This document shows positions 1-11,235 of a DNA stretch of 64,000 nt, piece after piece; within the stretch, counting starts at the first letter, position 1; every line of letters starts with the position of its first letter. Under the pieces are notes generated by a model. The model was given only the letters and a program-made list of their open reading frames with translations, made no database searches and had not been told where the DNA came from. This DNA is from Amylostereum areolatum (Eukaryota; Basidiomycota; Agaricomycetes; Russulales; Stereaceae): the NCBI GenBank assembly GCA_012932865.1, contig SAXG01000023.1, forward strand, positions 124,001-188,000, given 5' to 3'. The translations under genes were made by a program, and so were the position numbers.

Positions 1-653
1 TGAAGCCTGAAGCCGTCTGAGCACTGCAGGAAATGCATTGTTCATCAAACTGCTCTGTCTGTTCCAAAGAGTGTCACGATTTCGAGGGCTACGGTGGTCT
101 GAAGTTTGAACGGTCATGGCATGAGGAAGAAGATCAACCGAAGTCCGACACAGCCGCGCGACTTGCCGCCAGTTTGCTCTCAGTTTCCGACCACCACCAT
201 CCCGCGTCTTCTTCCTCTGAGCCTCCCGATACATCACCCATTTTTCATCTGAATATGGTCCTCCACTGTCTTCCGAATACAAACAGTTCGCACCGCAAAC
301 CGATGTGACGGTGTCCGTCGACGGTGATGCTAGCTGAAGACAGCCATTTTGCAAGAACAGAATCTCATGAGACTTCATGTCGAAGAAACCAATTGTCTCA
401 ACACTTCACCACTTCCTTCGTGTCGCCTCCCTCCCCATCCCGCTGAGTCTTGTCGCAAGGAACGCCAGCCCAAAGGAACCCTACCTACACACCATCACAC
501 CATAGGCGCCGAAACGACGAGGAGCGGATTCGGAGCTGGAATCCATTGGGCGGTTGCTCGTAAGTACTTAAACCTTGAACAGTAAACTTCCAACTCACAG
601 CATCGTGTCTGTCCCGCTTTTCTCATCTTCCAGATCTTATCATACCTTGAGCC
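1..653. other. Unassigned upstream flank
   Basis: Two short open frames (33-308 and 349-585 on +) show no recognisable domain and no convincing splice pattern. The last part is presumably promoter and 5' leader of the carboxylesterase that starts at 654. The first bases could be the tail of a gene outside the window; this cannot be decided here. Confidence 0.4.
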
Positions 654-3037
654 ATGACCGCTCGCTCCTTGTTCTGGATCGCCCTCGCCACAACGTCAAT
701 CCTCTTGTCTGTCGCCCACACTACGCCACCTGAGTTAGAGGCCGACAGTGTCACACACCAATCGAACTTCGCACACGAACCTGGCTCGACCACTTCCACC
801 CCAGTATCACCGAAAATCATCGACCTGGGCTACGCCACATACCAGTCGGACCTCGCTTATGACAACGGAGTGACCAGCTTTCTCGGAATCCGCTTCGCCT
901 CACCTCCGACCGGTGTGTTCTTTTTTCTTTTTTCTTCATCAAACATTTACTGAGCGACCTTAGGCGACCTGCGGTGGAAAGCGCCTCGGGCACCTGCTTT
1001 TGTCAGCGGCATCCAGAACGCGACCTCGCAGCCACCCCAGTGTCCACAGCCTCCTGGTTTGATCGGGTCTCCCGGCACAAAGATATCGAACCCTTTTCGT
1101 ACACGTGCCACGGAGAGCTCGTTCGTGAAAGACCCCTTCGAGCAACCGCCCACGGTGTCGGATGAAGATTGTCTTTTCTTAAAGTGGGTCACGTTCAACC
1201 CCGCTTGCGACTCGGCTAACGAATATCCTGCAGCATCCACACTCCTTCGAATTTCGACATCAATACGCGGTTACCCGTCGTTCTGTGGATCCACGGCGGA
1301 GGGTATGTTGATCCTATTCTTCTCCCTAATCGATCGCTGTACTCATCCAGAGTCTTAGATATGATTCTGGCAATGATAGCTCGTACCCCGTCCAAGACTT
1401 TGTCCAAGAGTCTGACTATGGTGTGGTTGCGGTGCACGCTCAATACCGTCTAGGGGTATTAGGGTTTCTCCCCGGGAAAGCCGTCAGGGCAGGGGGTGAT
1501 CTAAACGTTGGTCTACGTAAGAAGCCCTTTCCGCTCGACCACGATAAACGACCACCAATCTTTTAACCTTAGTCGATCAACAATTCGCCCTCCAATGGAT
1601 TCAAAAGCACGTACGTAGGGTCTATTGGTCCTGCATATACGTGCTCAAAACATCCTCTAGATTGCATCCTTCGGCGGCGATCCAGGCCAGGTCACGATCT
1701 GGGGACAGTCTGCTGGTGCAGGTTCTGTTCTGCAACACCTGGTCGCTCACGGAGGTCGAACTGACCCACCACTCTTCCGCGCTGCGATGATGGAGTCGCC
1801 GTTCCTCCCCTTCCAATACCACTACGACGAGCCTATCCCTGAGGTATATCCGATAATACCGTTTAGACTCTTCCATGTTGTTAACATTTTTTGCAGAGCC
1901 TCTTTTCCCAGGTCGTTGGCATGGTCGGGTGAGGCTCATCGGACGCGAAATTGCCAGTTTTTCTGACCTGTTGTTGATTGTATAGGTGTGCAAATGCAAC
2001 CGACAGCCTTGATTGCCTGCGCTCTGCAGACGTCGACGCGCTTCTCAACGCAGACATTACGATCGGGGCATCAAGCTTCATGTGGACCTACACCTTCGTC
2101 CCCGTCGTCGATGATACGTTCATCCTTGAACGGCCCATTGAAACATTCACTTCTGGGAAAGTGAACGGTGTAAGTGCTTTCATAACGTCGTGTACCCTTT
2201 TTTGACGCTTGCGCCGCGACGGTGTTCACCAGGAGATCCTCTACGTCAACACGAACAGCCACGAAGGCACCTTTTTCGTAAACGGGGACATGCTCACCGA
2301 AGCGAACTTCACGCTGGACGACTACGTTGCTGAGCTCTTCCCGCGCTTGGGGCCGGAAGACATCGAACGCACCGTGGACATATACACCAACATCGGACTA
2401 CCAACAGTGACGGACCAAGCTGCTGCGGTTATAGGTGACAGTAAGTCCTGAGGTTGTGCTTTACCGACCCTTCACTAATACTTCATAGACATATTCGTCT
2501 GCCCGGCTTATTATGCCTTGGAAGCTTTCGGTGTTCGGGGATATAAGGCATGTTCGGGCTTCGACCTTGTCATACATTGGTCTCATACTGTCATAGTCAG
2601 CGTTTGCCATCCCACCCGGCACGCACGCGCAAGACCTCTCCTACGTCTTCACGAAGTATGCATACACCAATCTCCCAACCCGTGCCGTCTGCTCACCATG
2701 TGCCGTGCCCAGCTTCGCCGTTCCTGCAACGTTCAACAACACCGACTTCCAACGCGCCTACGCGCAGGCCTTCCTCTCCACCGCCATGTTCCTCGACCCA
2801 AATGTTCACTTCGATCCGACGAACATCGCGCCATATTGGCCGGAGTGGGCGCAGAACCACACGGAGATGCTGTTCAACAAGACGGATGCAGATGCGCCTG
2901 CTGTTCAGACGTTCGCCACGGACGAGGGCCTGTTGAAGCGATGCGGGTAAGACTGTTCGCGATATGTTCATGTGTACCTTGAGCTGATCCCGGTTTGTAG
3001 ATGGTGGCGAAGCATTGGGGCTGTTACGGCACAGTAG
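654..3037 (+). CDS. Secreted type-B carboxylesterase/lipase
   Basis: Alpha/beta-hydrolase of the type-B carboxylesterase family, which hydrolyses ester bonds of lipids or small esters. The start at 654 gives a signal peptide (MTARSLFWIALATTSILLS), so the protein should be secreted. The coding sequence is split by about ten short GT-AG introns. Family hallmarks appear in order: FLGIRFASPPTG, SDEDCLFL, an oxyanion-hole WIHGGG near 1290-1305 crossing an intron, YRLGVLGFL near 1446, the nucleophile elbow GQSAG near 1698-1712, the acid residue in SHEGTF near 2265, and the likely catalytic His in PPGTHAQDL near 2615. A last intron (about 2949-3000) joins a short exon that ends at TAG 3035-3037. Exon edges inside are approximate. 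The substrate cannot be told from sequence. LIS1 lies convergently downstream. Confidence 0.88.
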
Positions 3038-4328
3038 ACACCGCTCGCGCTGTTTCGGCGCAGTAACCCGAGGGCATTTCGAAGTTCGAAGGGCTCAGTA
3101 CATTTCGAGTCCGTATATCGTGCGACGAATGTATCAGTTGGGGACTGCCCCACTCTCCTTCGTCCTATATTATTCAATGCGGATTTCAAGGATCCTCGAC
3201 GCCTCGTGAAGGCTAGCGGGAGATGGCGAATCTGGCGTGCGACAAACACGACTCTTGCTGTGGCTTCGGTTGGTTCAAACCCCAGTGTTTGAAGTCCAAT
3301 GACAGGCTTCACACAAGTTTCACAGACAACGGACAGCCGTAATAAGTATCAATAAGGTGCAGCAGATTGCCTGCCGTTCTCCACAAGAGTTATACTTAAC
3401 ATTCCTGTCACTCGTGAGCCGCATGGCCCATCTCCCTAGCCAAGTCTAGCCAAAGCTCGTGCGAACCTTCTTTCGATCGAACACACCAGTAATTGACTAA
3501 CTCAGTATGATATGATTGTTTGTCTCGTATCCATACTGTTCATTCAATCCCCACAGAAACTTGCTTTGGCTCTCTCCGGCTATACAGCAAGCATTGTTCT
3601 TTTGTCCATGAGACGAAACGATGTAGGATGGATCCAACGTTACGGGGTCGGCAGGAAGAGGACCTTGGACTTGAAGCACTGCACTGTCGTCCGGTGCGCA
3701 CCCAGTAACATTATTAGACGCGTTTCTAGGGAAGAGGTACAGCAAGGCGTGGTATGCATGTGTAAGTGTATATATATATGTGCGCAAGACGACGAAATAA
3801 AAAGGAACGAAAGAGAGTTAAAAAAGCAGACAATCCAAATCCAGAACTACACGCCCCCACATGGAACCATTTCCATCGACACATGCCGCCACAATGTCCG
3901 CCCGCCCGCCCAATCATCCATCCATCCATCCATCCATCCATCCATACACAATCACCACCCATTCCGCACCACACCCAACACCCGCCAAGACCCACGCACA
4001 CCGCACCGAAGAAAAAGACCACCCCTTCGATCAGCCCCGGCGTCCTCTCGTGCACGCATCGACACGCACCTCCCAAAACAATGGCCGCAAACGTGCGTCT
4101 CCGAGCCGCTCGCCGCGCGGCGGGGTGTGGGCATACAAACAGCGTGACATCGCGCATGGATGTCCCTGGTTGAGGTGGGGCGCCGCGGCGGGAGGGCGAG
4201 AATGTATAAAGTGTGGTGTGGTGAGATGAGGTGGGGCGGGGTAGGCGGGCATGAATAAAGTTAGGTAGGGTGTTCCTCCAAGATGGGCGAGCGGGGCGTT
4301 CAAGAGCAATTTGAGGCGCAGGGAGAGA
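3038..4328. other. Convergent intergenic region / 3' UTRs
   Basis: No supportable gene between the carboxylesterase stop and the LIS1 stop. It should hold both 3' UTRs; an AATAAA-like AATAAAG lies at about 4254-4260 on +. Open frames here are low-complexity and overlap a TCCA microsatellite. Confidence 0.6.
3915..3945. repeat. (ATCC)n microsatellite
   Basis: Seven to eight uninterrupted tetranucleotide units of CATC/ATCC in the intergenic region between the carboxylesterase and LIS1 genes. Confidence 0.95.
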
Positions 4329-6403
4329 TCACGGCGCCCAAACTTTCAGAGTCTATCCAGTAAACCGCGTCAGTCTTCCCTTCGCGCACAACGCAAAAGA
4401 TCATCGAACCTGGTCAGAACTCCCCGACGCAATGACGTTCATCAGCGTCGGCCCTGCGTCACCCTCGCCACCGCCCGCGAGCACCTGCCGTCCCCAGGTC
4501 ATGCTCGACACGAAGCGCTCGTGCGCCTCGATCTTGCGGATGCAACGCCCAGTCTTGATCTCCCAGATCCGAATGGTGTGGTCGTCCGAGGACGAAAGGA
4601 GGTACTTCCCGTTCGGGTGGAAGACGAGCGAACGCACCCAGTCGTCGTGGCCGACCTGGGCTCAGGGAAATGTTAGTGGGTGCGGAAGATGCGGAGGGGA
4701 ATGCGTACGAGGGTGTGCAGGCATTGGCCCCGGATCGCGTCCCAGATCTTGATGGTCTTGTCGCGCGAAGATGTCACGACGTGTGCTACGGCAATGGCCT
4801 CCGTTACTGCAGGCTGCGTCGTCCCCGTCTTTCGGGTGATGTCAGCGTATACATTCGAGGCGTGGAGATACTGAACCGTACCTTTTGGCCGACCAGTTCA
4901 CGGATGGCTGGGACGGCGACGCGGGGGACGAAGATTGCGGATTCGACGACGTTGTCGTGCCCCCGGAGTTCTGCTTTGGTTGTTCCTGTGGCGAGTTCCA
5001 CCACGCGCGCTGTCTGGACAAGCCACGGCAGGGTTAAACGGGGGTACAAGGCAAAGCGGTGAGAAACGTACAGTGGTCCATGGAGCAAGTCACAACGTAT
5101 CGGCCGTCCAAGCTCGGGAGGGCGCATCGGACCCAATCGCTGTGCGGGCGGATGACCTTGATGCAATGTCTACATATAAAAGTCAGCGATACTCCACAGA
5201 GAACGAAAGAAAGGACATACGTGGAAGCGATCTCCCAAATCCGAACGGACTGGTCCCGACTTGAGCTCACGACGCGGTCGTCGCCAGGAAGGAAACGTGC
5301 GGAGGAGACCGAGTGCTCGTGCCCGCGTAGCGTTGCGAAATTTTGGTAGTCGTTCTCGACGTTCCACAATTTGATGAAAAGGTCGTAAGAGGATGACACT
5401 GATGGTTTCGTTCAGCCCCGCGCACCCCAGAAAACAAAACAGTGAAAAGGTCGCACCGAGGCTCTTCCCCTTCGAATCATATTCACAGTCGGTGACGCGC
5501 TTGGTGTGCCCTTTCAGCGTGCGCTCCTGCTCTCCGGTCTCCCAGTCCCACACCTTCATCGTGGCATCATCGCTGGCGGAGACGAGAACGGAGTACACGG
5601 GGTGAAACGCGACGGCGTTGACGGCATCGCGATGGCCGGTGAGCGTGTGTTTGCAAGAGCCCGCGGTGGGCAGCCAGTCGGGATTGTTTCGTCGGCTGAA
5701 GCCTACGGGAAGCGCGGCCATGTGCGAGTTGTCATGTAGGGCTTCTTGCAAGCGCGATTCGAGGTCGAGGATCTGGATGTAGGCCGGAAGTAACGGAAGG
5801 ACGGTCAGCGATCGGTGGTGATGGCGGGATGGAAAACGGAGAGAGGTGAAGGCGAGGATGACAATATGTGGCTCGTAAGCAGAGTGTATGCGCATAAATC
5901 GACGACGGAAGGCGTCCTGGAGCTCTCCGATGAGGCGCGACCCGATGTCCGTACAATGCTTTGAACGAAAATAACGACGGGTCGCATCGCAGTCTGCTGC
6001 CACACACATCCCGTCTGCTCACTAGAGCAGACCAAGTGCAAGAAAAACAAGCATAAAACGCACCTTTTTCTGCATACGGATCACGCTCGTCCATTTCTTG
6101 ACCAGCAAGCCGTTGCTCTTCTGCCCAAGGTCGGGTGAAAAGTCAGGCTACAGTTCCCCAACGAATACACGATCAGATCCAAGGCTGAAGGCCAACGAGG
6201 GGGGGGGGGGGGGGGGGGGGGGAATACGCACTAAATTGGCTTCTTGCTTGAACTGGTCGAAGGTATTCGCGAAGCCTGCGCTCTTCAGATAGTCGAGGAT
6301 AGCTTTGTGTCTGCGATAGGACAAATGAGAAGGATCACCCGCCCGCGAGCGACGAGGAGCCTCACAGATCGTCTTGCTGGCGCTCAGATAACGCGACGGC
6401 CAT
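4329..6403 (-). CDS. PAC1: Nuclear distribution protein LIS1/PAC1
   Basis: WD40 regulator of cytoplasmic dynein, needed for nuclear migration and spindle positioning in fungi. On the minus strand it starts at ATG 6403 (MAVALSERQQDDL). An N-terminal LisH motif follows (HKAILDYLKSAGFANTF), then a coiled coil (DLESRLQEALHDNSHMAAL) and seven WD40 blades ending in VWDWETGE, LWNVENDYQ, RIWEIAS, KIWDAIRGQ and RIWEIKTGR-like strands. Eight or more introns interrupt it. The frame stops four bases after SGSSDQV if read straight; splicing out 4353-4409 instead adds a 24-nt last exon (4329-4352) encoding TLKVWAP and a TGA, which completes the seventh blade as in other LIS1 proteins. The first intron carries a 24-base homopolymer. 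All diagnostic regions are present, so the gene looks functional. Confidence 0.93.
6199..6222. repeat. G24/C24 homopolymer inside LIS1 intron
   Basis: Twenty-four consecutive G on +, i.e. C24 in the LIS1 transcript sense. It begins at intron position +10, directly behind the 5' splice site at 6231, in the 84-nt intron 6148-6231. Confidence 0.95.
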
Positions 6404-7190
6404 GGCGTGGGGGAGTAGGTGGGAGAAATGGGTGGGAGAAGAGGTAAGGATCGTGGAGGATATACAGCAGTTGCCAACGAGCGAGCGTTGTTCAAGCTGC
6501 AAGAGCGCGTCGCGGCGGAGTGTGAATTCCTTCTTGCTCCCTCCGCTCACGAATTCCGCAACCCCACGTCCTGTCCACTTCCACCCATGCATTTCCACAG
6601 TATGAATCGCCTCTCCTTAGGTCTGTCTGGCATATTTAAACTGACCCATCTCGACTTGTAGACGCTCGGCTCTTTTTACTCGGCACCTACTATCGTGCCA
6701 CTGACTTGGTCGCTCTTGGACGGGACTGCCTCGTGCACGTCAAGAACACAGCACGAGAACCACCACTGTGCCGCAAATACCTACCCGCCCTCCTTGAACC
6801 TGTGGGGTAGTTGTACATATTCTCACGGACGGGGGACAGCGTACGAAACGTCTGACGATGGTGAGTTAATTGCGTCACTCCTTCAATACCTTGTCTACAA
6901 ATGCACCCCATTAAACGTTCACTTTTATTCACCCTAAGTCCTGTGTGAAAGGCGTTTTTGCTCACTACCTGTCGTATTCGTAGTGACGGCGTGTCGTATT
7001 CGAACCCTTCGGGCCACTCGGGCCAACCAGCAAGTAAGTACGCCCACGCAGCCCCTCACTCAATTCGACACGACTCAGCGGTCACCACCGCTTCTTTCTC
7101 GTAGACTTCTTCTCTGCCTGGAAGATATCTGTACGGTCCTCCCTTTTACTGTGCGTACCCTCCATGCACCGAACGACCTTAATGTTGAGA
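6404..7190. other. Unassigned, LIS1 upstream region
   Basis: Should contain the LIS1 promoter and 5' leader (minus direction). Short open frames exist on both strands, some flanked by splice-like signals on + (for example an acceptor near 6660), but no domain is recognisable and none can be called a gene. Confidence 0.4.
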
Positions 7191-7844
7191 GAGCATGACA
7201 AAATTACCGTTAAATATGTGATCAGCCATAATCATAATTACTGGATATGATTAGATATGGGCTGCATAATATAATATATTTACTCATAGGTCATTGCAGC
7301 CAGATCACAGCTTACAAGAAGTGAATCCTTGGCCATATGTATGTTCTCTGAGGTTCATTATCCCCAATAGAGTCAGCAGACATCATATTGACATCAACTT
7401 TCTTGTGTTTACGCTCTAGATGACACCTCCAAGTCATCTTGGCATTTTCCGAAGCATGTCGATGAGCTTGGGGAAGCCGTAGTGAGACCTTGTATACATG
7501 TAACATATCAGAAGTGGTGCTATCTAGTCCCATCCTGTCATTTCATCAATTGCACGTCCAGAAATATATCAGATTTTGAGTGACTCGGAGACAGAAAAAA
7601 TGGGAGTAAATACAAAGTAAATACGATTAAATATGGACATGAATAAATATCCTCCTCTCCATATTCATAGTTTTTCGTATCAATTATAATACGGTCTCTC
7701 GAGATATTTACTTGTATTTGTTGAACACTAGCTGCTGCTTATCTTTCCAATACTGTGAGTACATTTTATCTATCATCCTCCTTTGTCATTTTTACTCTAA
7801 ATTCAGCTGCATCTCCAACAGAATGAGTGTGGTATCTATCTGTT
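7191..7844. other. AT-rich non-coding stretch
   Basis: Base composition drops sharply to AT-rich at about 7190 and stays low through the helicase gene to the right. No gene is seen here. A short inverted pair (TACAAAGTAAATA near 7613 and TATTTACTTGTA near 7705) is present. It is either the 3' flank of the helicase gene or the left part of an older inserted segment. Confidence 0.5.
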
Positions 7845-10650
7845 CTACAGAGCAATAAGGCTCACCGGTGCCCACACATTAACATCTTTCTTTTGACAAA
7901 TGTTCACAAACTTTCTGCCATAGTAATTCCACTTCCTGTCTGCCTCCTTGGCTTCTGGGCACCCTTCCAGAGCTTCCTTGAATCCATTGGCATCTACAAA
8001 TCAAGTGAGAATTGTGAACAGAGAATAGAAATCACAGAAAGGAAATGCCTTGAGGAAGGAGGATGCTTAGAGCTTTGAGTGCATCATCTGTAAGAATGTC
8101 TTGAAGTTTCTCGATGTGTGGGCTTTGCGATTTAATCTAGACAATGGTTAGAATAAATCAGGATGTTGCATTAGTAGGAAATCACTATACCTGCTTGCGC
8201 AACCTTGATAGTTGTTTGAATATCTCTTCCTCATGTTTTAAATAAATGGATCCATCATGCTGCTGAGTAGTTGTAGTTGATCCAGATGGTTCCAGGCAAG
8301 AAGAGGAGGGCTGAGGCTCTGGCTCAATAGAAGATAGGCATGTTGATAAAGGAGACGAGAGAATGAGATGCTCTTGAGATGGTGATTGTTCAGAGGAGAT
8401 GGTAGAATCATCCTTAGCCAAAGGGGGCTGAAAAAGATGATGCTCTGTAGAGCGGATAACTCTTACAAAGAGCTTGGGATTCTTTGCAAGTTCCTCCTCT
8501 AGAGAAAATTGACCAATCTAGTGGAGGGGTTTATTAGGGAAGCCCCATATAATAAGATCAGTGACACAGACCTTGAAATGGTAATGTCTTGACCAAGTTG
8601 GTTTGAAAGGAATAGCAGACAAAAACCCCAGAGATAAGAGGTGTTCAAAGAGCCATTTAATGTCATCTCTTTTTAGGTGCCTTCCCTTTCCGAATCCATC
8701 CAGTTTGTTATATCCCTTTTTGTGCACCTGTGGCCCAGCACCATAGAAAGAATCAACAGAGTTGTTTTGCCCAATATTAGGACAATTTTTGTCTGCAACC
8801 TCCTTGATCATGGCCACAAAATCCTTAGCAGCCTGAGCAAAATCATAGGCACCAACAGCATATTTCAGACTGCAGTTGTCGCAGTAAGAATTGCAAAGGC
8901 TAGGATCAAACTCCTCTCCAAAGTTTTTAAGCAAGAGAGTCCGCCGGCAGTTGACAAGATCAATAGAGAACTGAGACATTGAAAGGGTGGAGAGAGCTTG
9001 GTGAGCAGATTGCTCTAGAGACTGGCCAGGAGTATGTGTGCTATACCACCAATGGCGTTGAGGAGCCTTCCAATCATAAACTGTGGAATAAATAAATGAG
9101 GAGGGGGTTCAATAAAAAAGATAAAGAATGAACATACACATTAGACAGTCTGCAGGCTTTCCATCTCTGCCAGCGCGGCCTGTCTCTTGTGCATAGCTAT
9201 AAAAATCATAAGCCAACATGTAGATCAAGAAAAATAGGCACTCGCCATATTAATGATCTTGGCATGCTGAAGTGGATAATAAATCGAACTGCCCAAGATT
9301 GTCAATATATAAGTGTGATAACATGTAAAAGTGTGCACCATCTGGCTTATCAATTCCCAGGCCAAAGGCTATTGTAGCCACTATAATATGGCAGGTATTG
9401 TTTCTCCATGCCTGCACGATCTGGGGTTTGTTGTTGGCAGTTGAATAATATGCCTCAGCCTTTAGCTCATAGCTAACCAGACCAGCAACAATAATGTCGC
9501 ATTTCTCCTTGGTAGTGCAATAGATAATGCCAGGCTCCTCCAGATGGTGGTTGGTGATAAACTGGACAATAGCCTCGATGGTTGCTTTATGAGAGCGCAT
9601 AGAGGGAACAACATGGTAGCGAAGGTTTGGCCTATTCAGGGTAGAAGAAATAATCTCCAGCTCAGATTTGTCCATGCATAAAAGGCTGAGTATTTTGTCG
9701 CAAGTGAAAGGAGTGATAGATGCAGAAGCAATGGTAATTGGTACTGTTGTAAATTCCTTGCATATTGAGCCTAGCTCTAGATACTAAGAGTGAGATGAGT
9801 CAGGTTGATGTAGATATCAAAAATGGCCAAACACCTACTAGAGGGCGAAAGCGCTCCCCATCTTCAGTGATGACATGGCCTTCATCAATCACAATTCTTC
9901 GTAAAAGGGATTTGGCATGCAGATCTCTCCAGAAGGCCTCGATAGAGGATGGAAAGTCAGGAAGAGATGCTGGGAGATTATCTTCAGGCCTCTTTCCAAA
10001 GAACATCTCCACAGTTAGATAGAGGAGACTAGGAGGTGATGAAGGTGAACAGAGCTGTGCTCGGATATGTGCCCTTTCCTCCCAAGACTGGCCCTGAACA
10101 AATGCATAAACCTGGACTCCCTTCTTCTGAAGGCTCTGCACCTGATCCGCAATAAGCTGGATCAACGGCTGAATTATGACAGTGACACCAGACTGGTTAT
10201 TAGCAGTGCAGACAGCAGGAAGCTGATAGCATAGACTTTTCCCTGCTCCAGTAGAGAGTAAAAGGAGCAGTGACTTCTTGTTCAGAGCAGCAGTGATAGC
10301 AGAGAGCTGGTGAGGAAAAAATGTGCTGTGGCCAAACAACGCTAGACACTTGGCTTCTACCTCTGTGAGGTATGGATGTGCAAGAGTACCATCCTCTAGT
10401 AGCAAAGAAGGCTCTGCTAGAGAGGAGGGTTGAGTAGGATGTGATAGAGAGTGTGGTTGGTGTACAAGGTCTTTTTTTGGAATGGGGGTATTCATGGTAG
10501 CAGAGATAGTAGGCCCTTCTATAGGAGAAAAAGAACTCCACAAGACTTGCTCACTTGGAGTGATAGATGCCAGGATATGACAAGAACTAGCTTCTGTGAT
10601 GCTAGGCAGTTCGACATTGTCCTCAGTTATAGATAGCAGTGCTGTTCTAG
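7845..10650 (-). pseudogene. RecQ-like DNA helicase, 3' part (split by LTR element)
   Basis: Catalytic part of a RecQ-family 3'-5' DNA helicase. Visible in order: motif I STGAGKSLCYQLPA, motif II DEGH (usual form DEAH), FRPL, a variant motif III ASAS, motif IV (IIYCTTKEKCD), motif V ATIAFGLGIDKPD, motif VI QETGRAGRDG, and the RecQ zinc-binding cysteines (CRRTLLL, CNSYCDNC). A long tail follows whose last exons are uncertain; the end at 7845 is the first plausible stop. At least four introns are needed; one (9197-9245) keeps frame only with a GC donor. The 5' end of the frame is interrupted at 10650 by the chromovirus LTR; the same frame resumes at 19189. Apart from the insertion no frameshift is obvious. 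The gene is more AT-rich than its surroundings. Confidence 0.82.
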
Positions 10651-11143
10651 TGTCAGCAACGGCCTTAGTGACGAGCACTAGGCGACGACGTGTGACACAA
10701 GTGAAGAGGGACAATGGGGGGTAAGGTCGGTAGTATTGACTAGGTCGAGATGGGGAATATGTACAGGAGGAATGGAGCCCTTATATACTACGAGACAGAG
10801 TCACTTAGTAAGCTACGACACACGGCGGTCAGTAAGCAGAGCTAAGTATAGATACATGCGCAGCAGGATCAGTAAGCGAGACAATAAGGATGAGCCGGGT
10901 CCGGAGCGGCATGATGTCATGCGCAGCGTTATGATGTCATGTGGAGTCAAAGGAAGCGATGATAAGATGAGCCTGGGGTCATGACGTCAGGAAGGAGCAA
11001 GGATAAGCCGAGTCTCCACCGGAGTGACGGAGTATTGCTAAGTGACGAGTAGTCAGATAGAAATGAAAATAAAAATGAATTGGGATATTATCCCCGAGGT
11101 CCCCGAGGTGTCCGAGATGTCCGGAATGGTAACGTTCATGACA
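10651..11143 (-). repeat. 3' LTR of the chromovirus
   Basis: 493 bp, TGTCA...TGACA ends, left flank carries the TCTAG target duplication. It would supply the polyadenylation region. It differs from the 5' LTR by two transitions. Confidence 0.97.
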
Positions 11144-11155
11144 TCACCTTCCCGT
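11144..11155 (-). promoter_or_regulatory. Polypurine tract (plus-strand primer)
   Basis: On the element's sense strand the purine-rich ACGGGAAGGTGA abuts the 3' LTR directly. This is the position of the polypurine tract that primes second-strand DNA synthesis. It is short and contains one T and one C, so the exact primer limits are inferred. Confidence 0.6.
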
Positions 11156-11157
11156 TA

Positions 11158-11179
11158 GATTCAACGTCCTCGTTGAATC
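11158..11179. repeat. Perfect stem-loop beside the polypurine tract
   Basis: GATTCAACG - 4-nt loop - CGTTGAATC, a 9-bp perfect inverted repeat two bases from the polypurine tract. Its role is unknown; it could structure the 3' end of the element RNA. Confidence 0.85.
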
Positions 11180-11235
11180 CCGATGATAAACCCTTCGGCA
11201 CACAAGATGTTTTTCCAGACGCTCATGGGCAGCCT

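Noticed and set aside
7191..10650. Helitron as carrier of the helicase
   Set aside because: The helicase is RecQ-type, not the Pif1-type with Rep domain of Helitrons, and no CTRR-hairpin end was found.
10736..10984. 82-codon + strand frame, repeated identically at 18781-19029
   Set aside because: Both lie inside the two LTRs; the identity reflects LTR duplication, not a gene.
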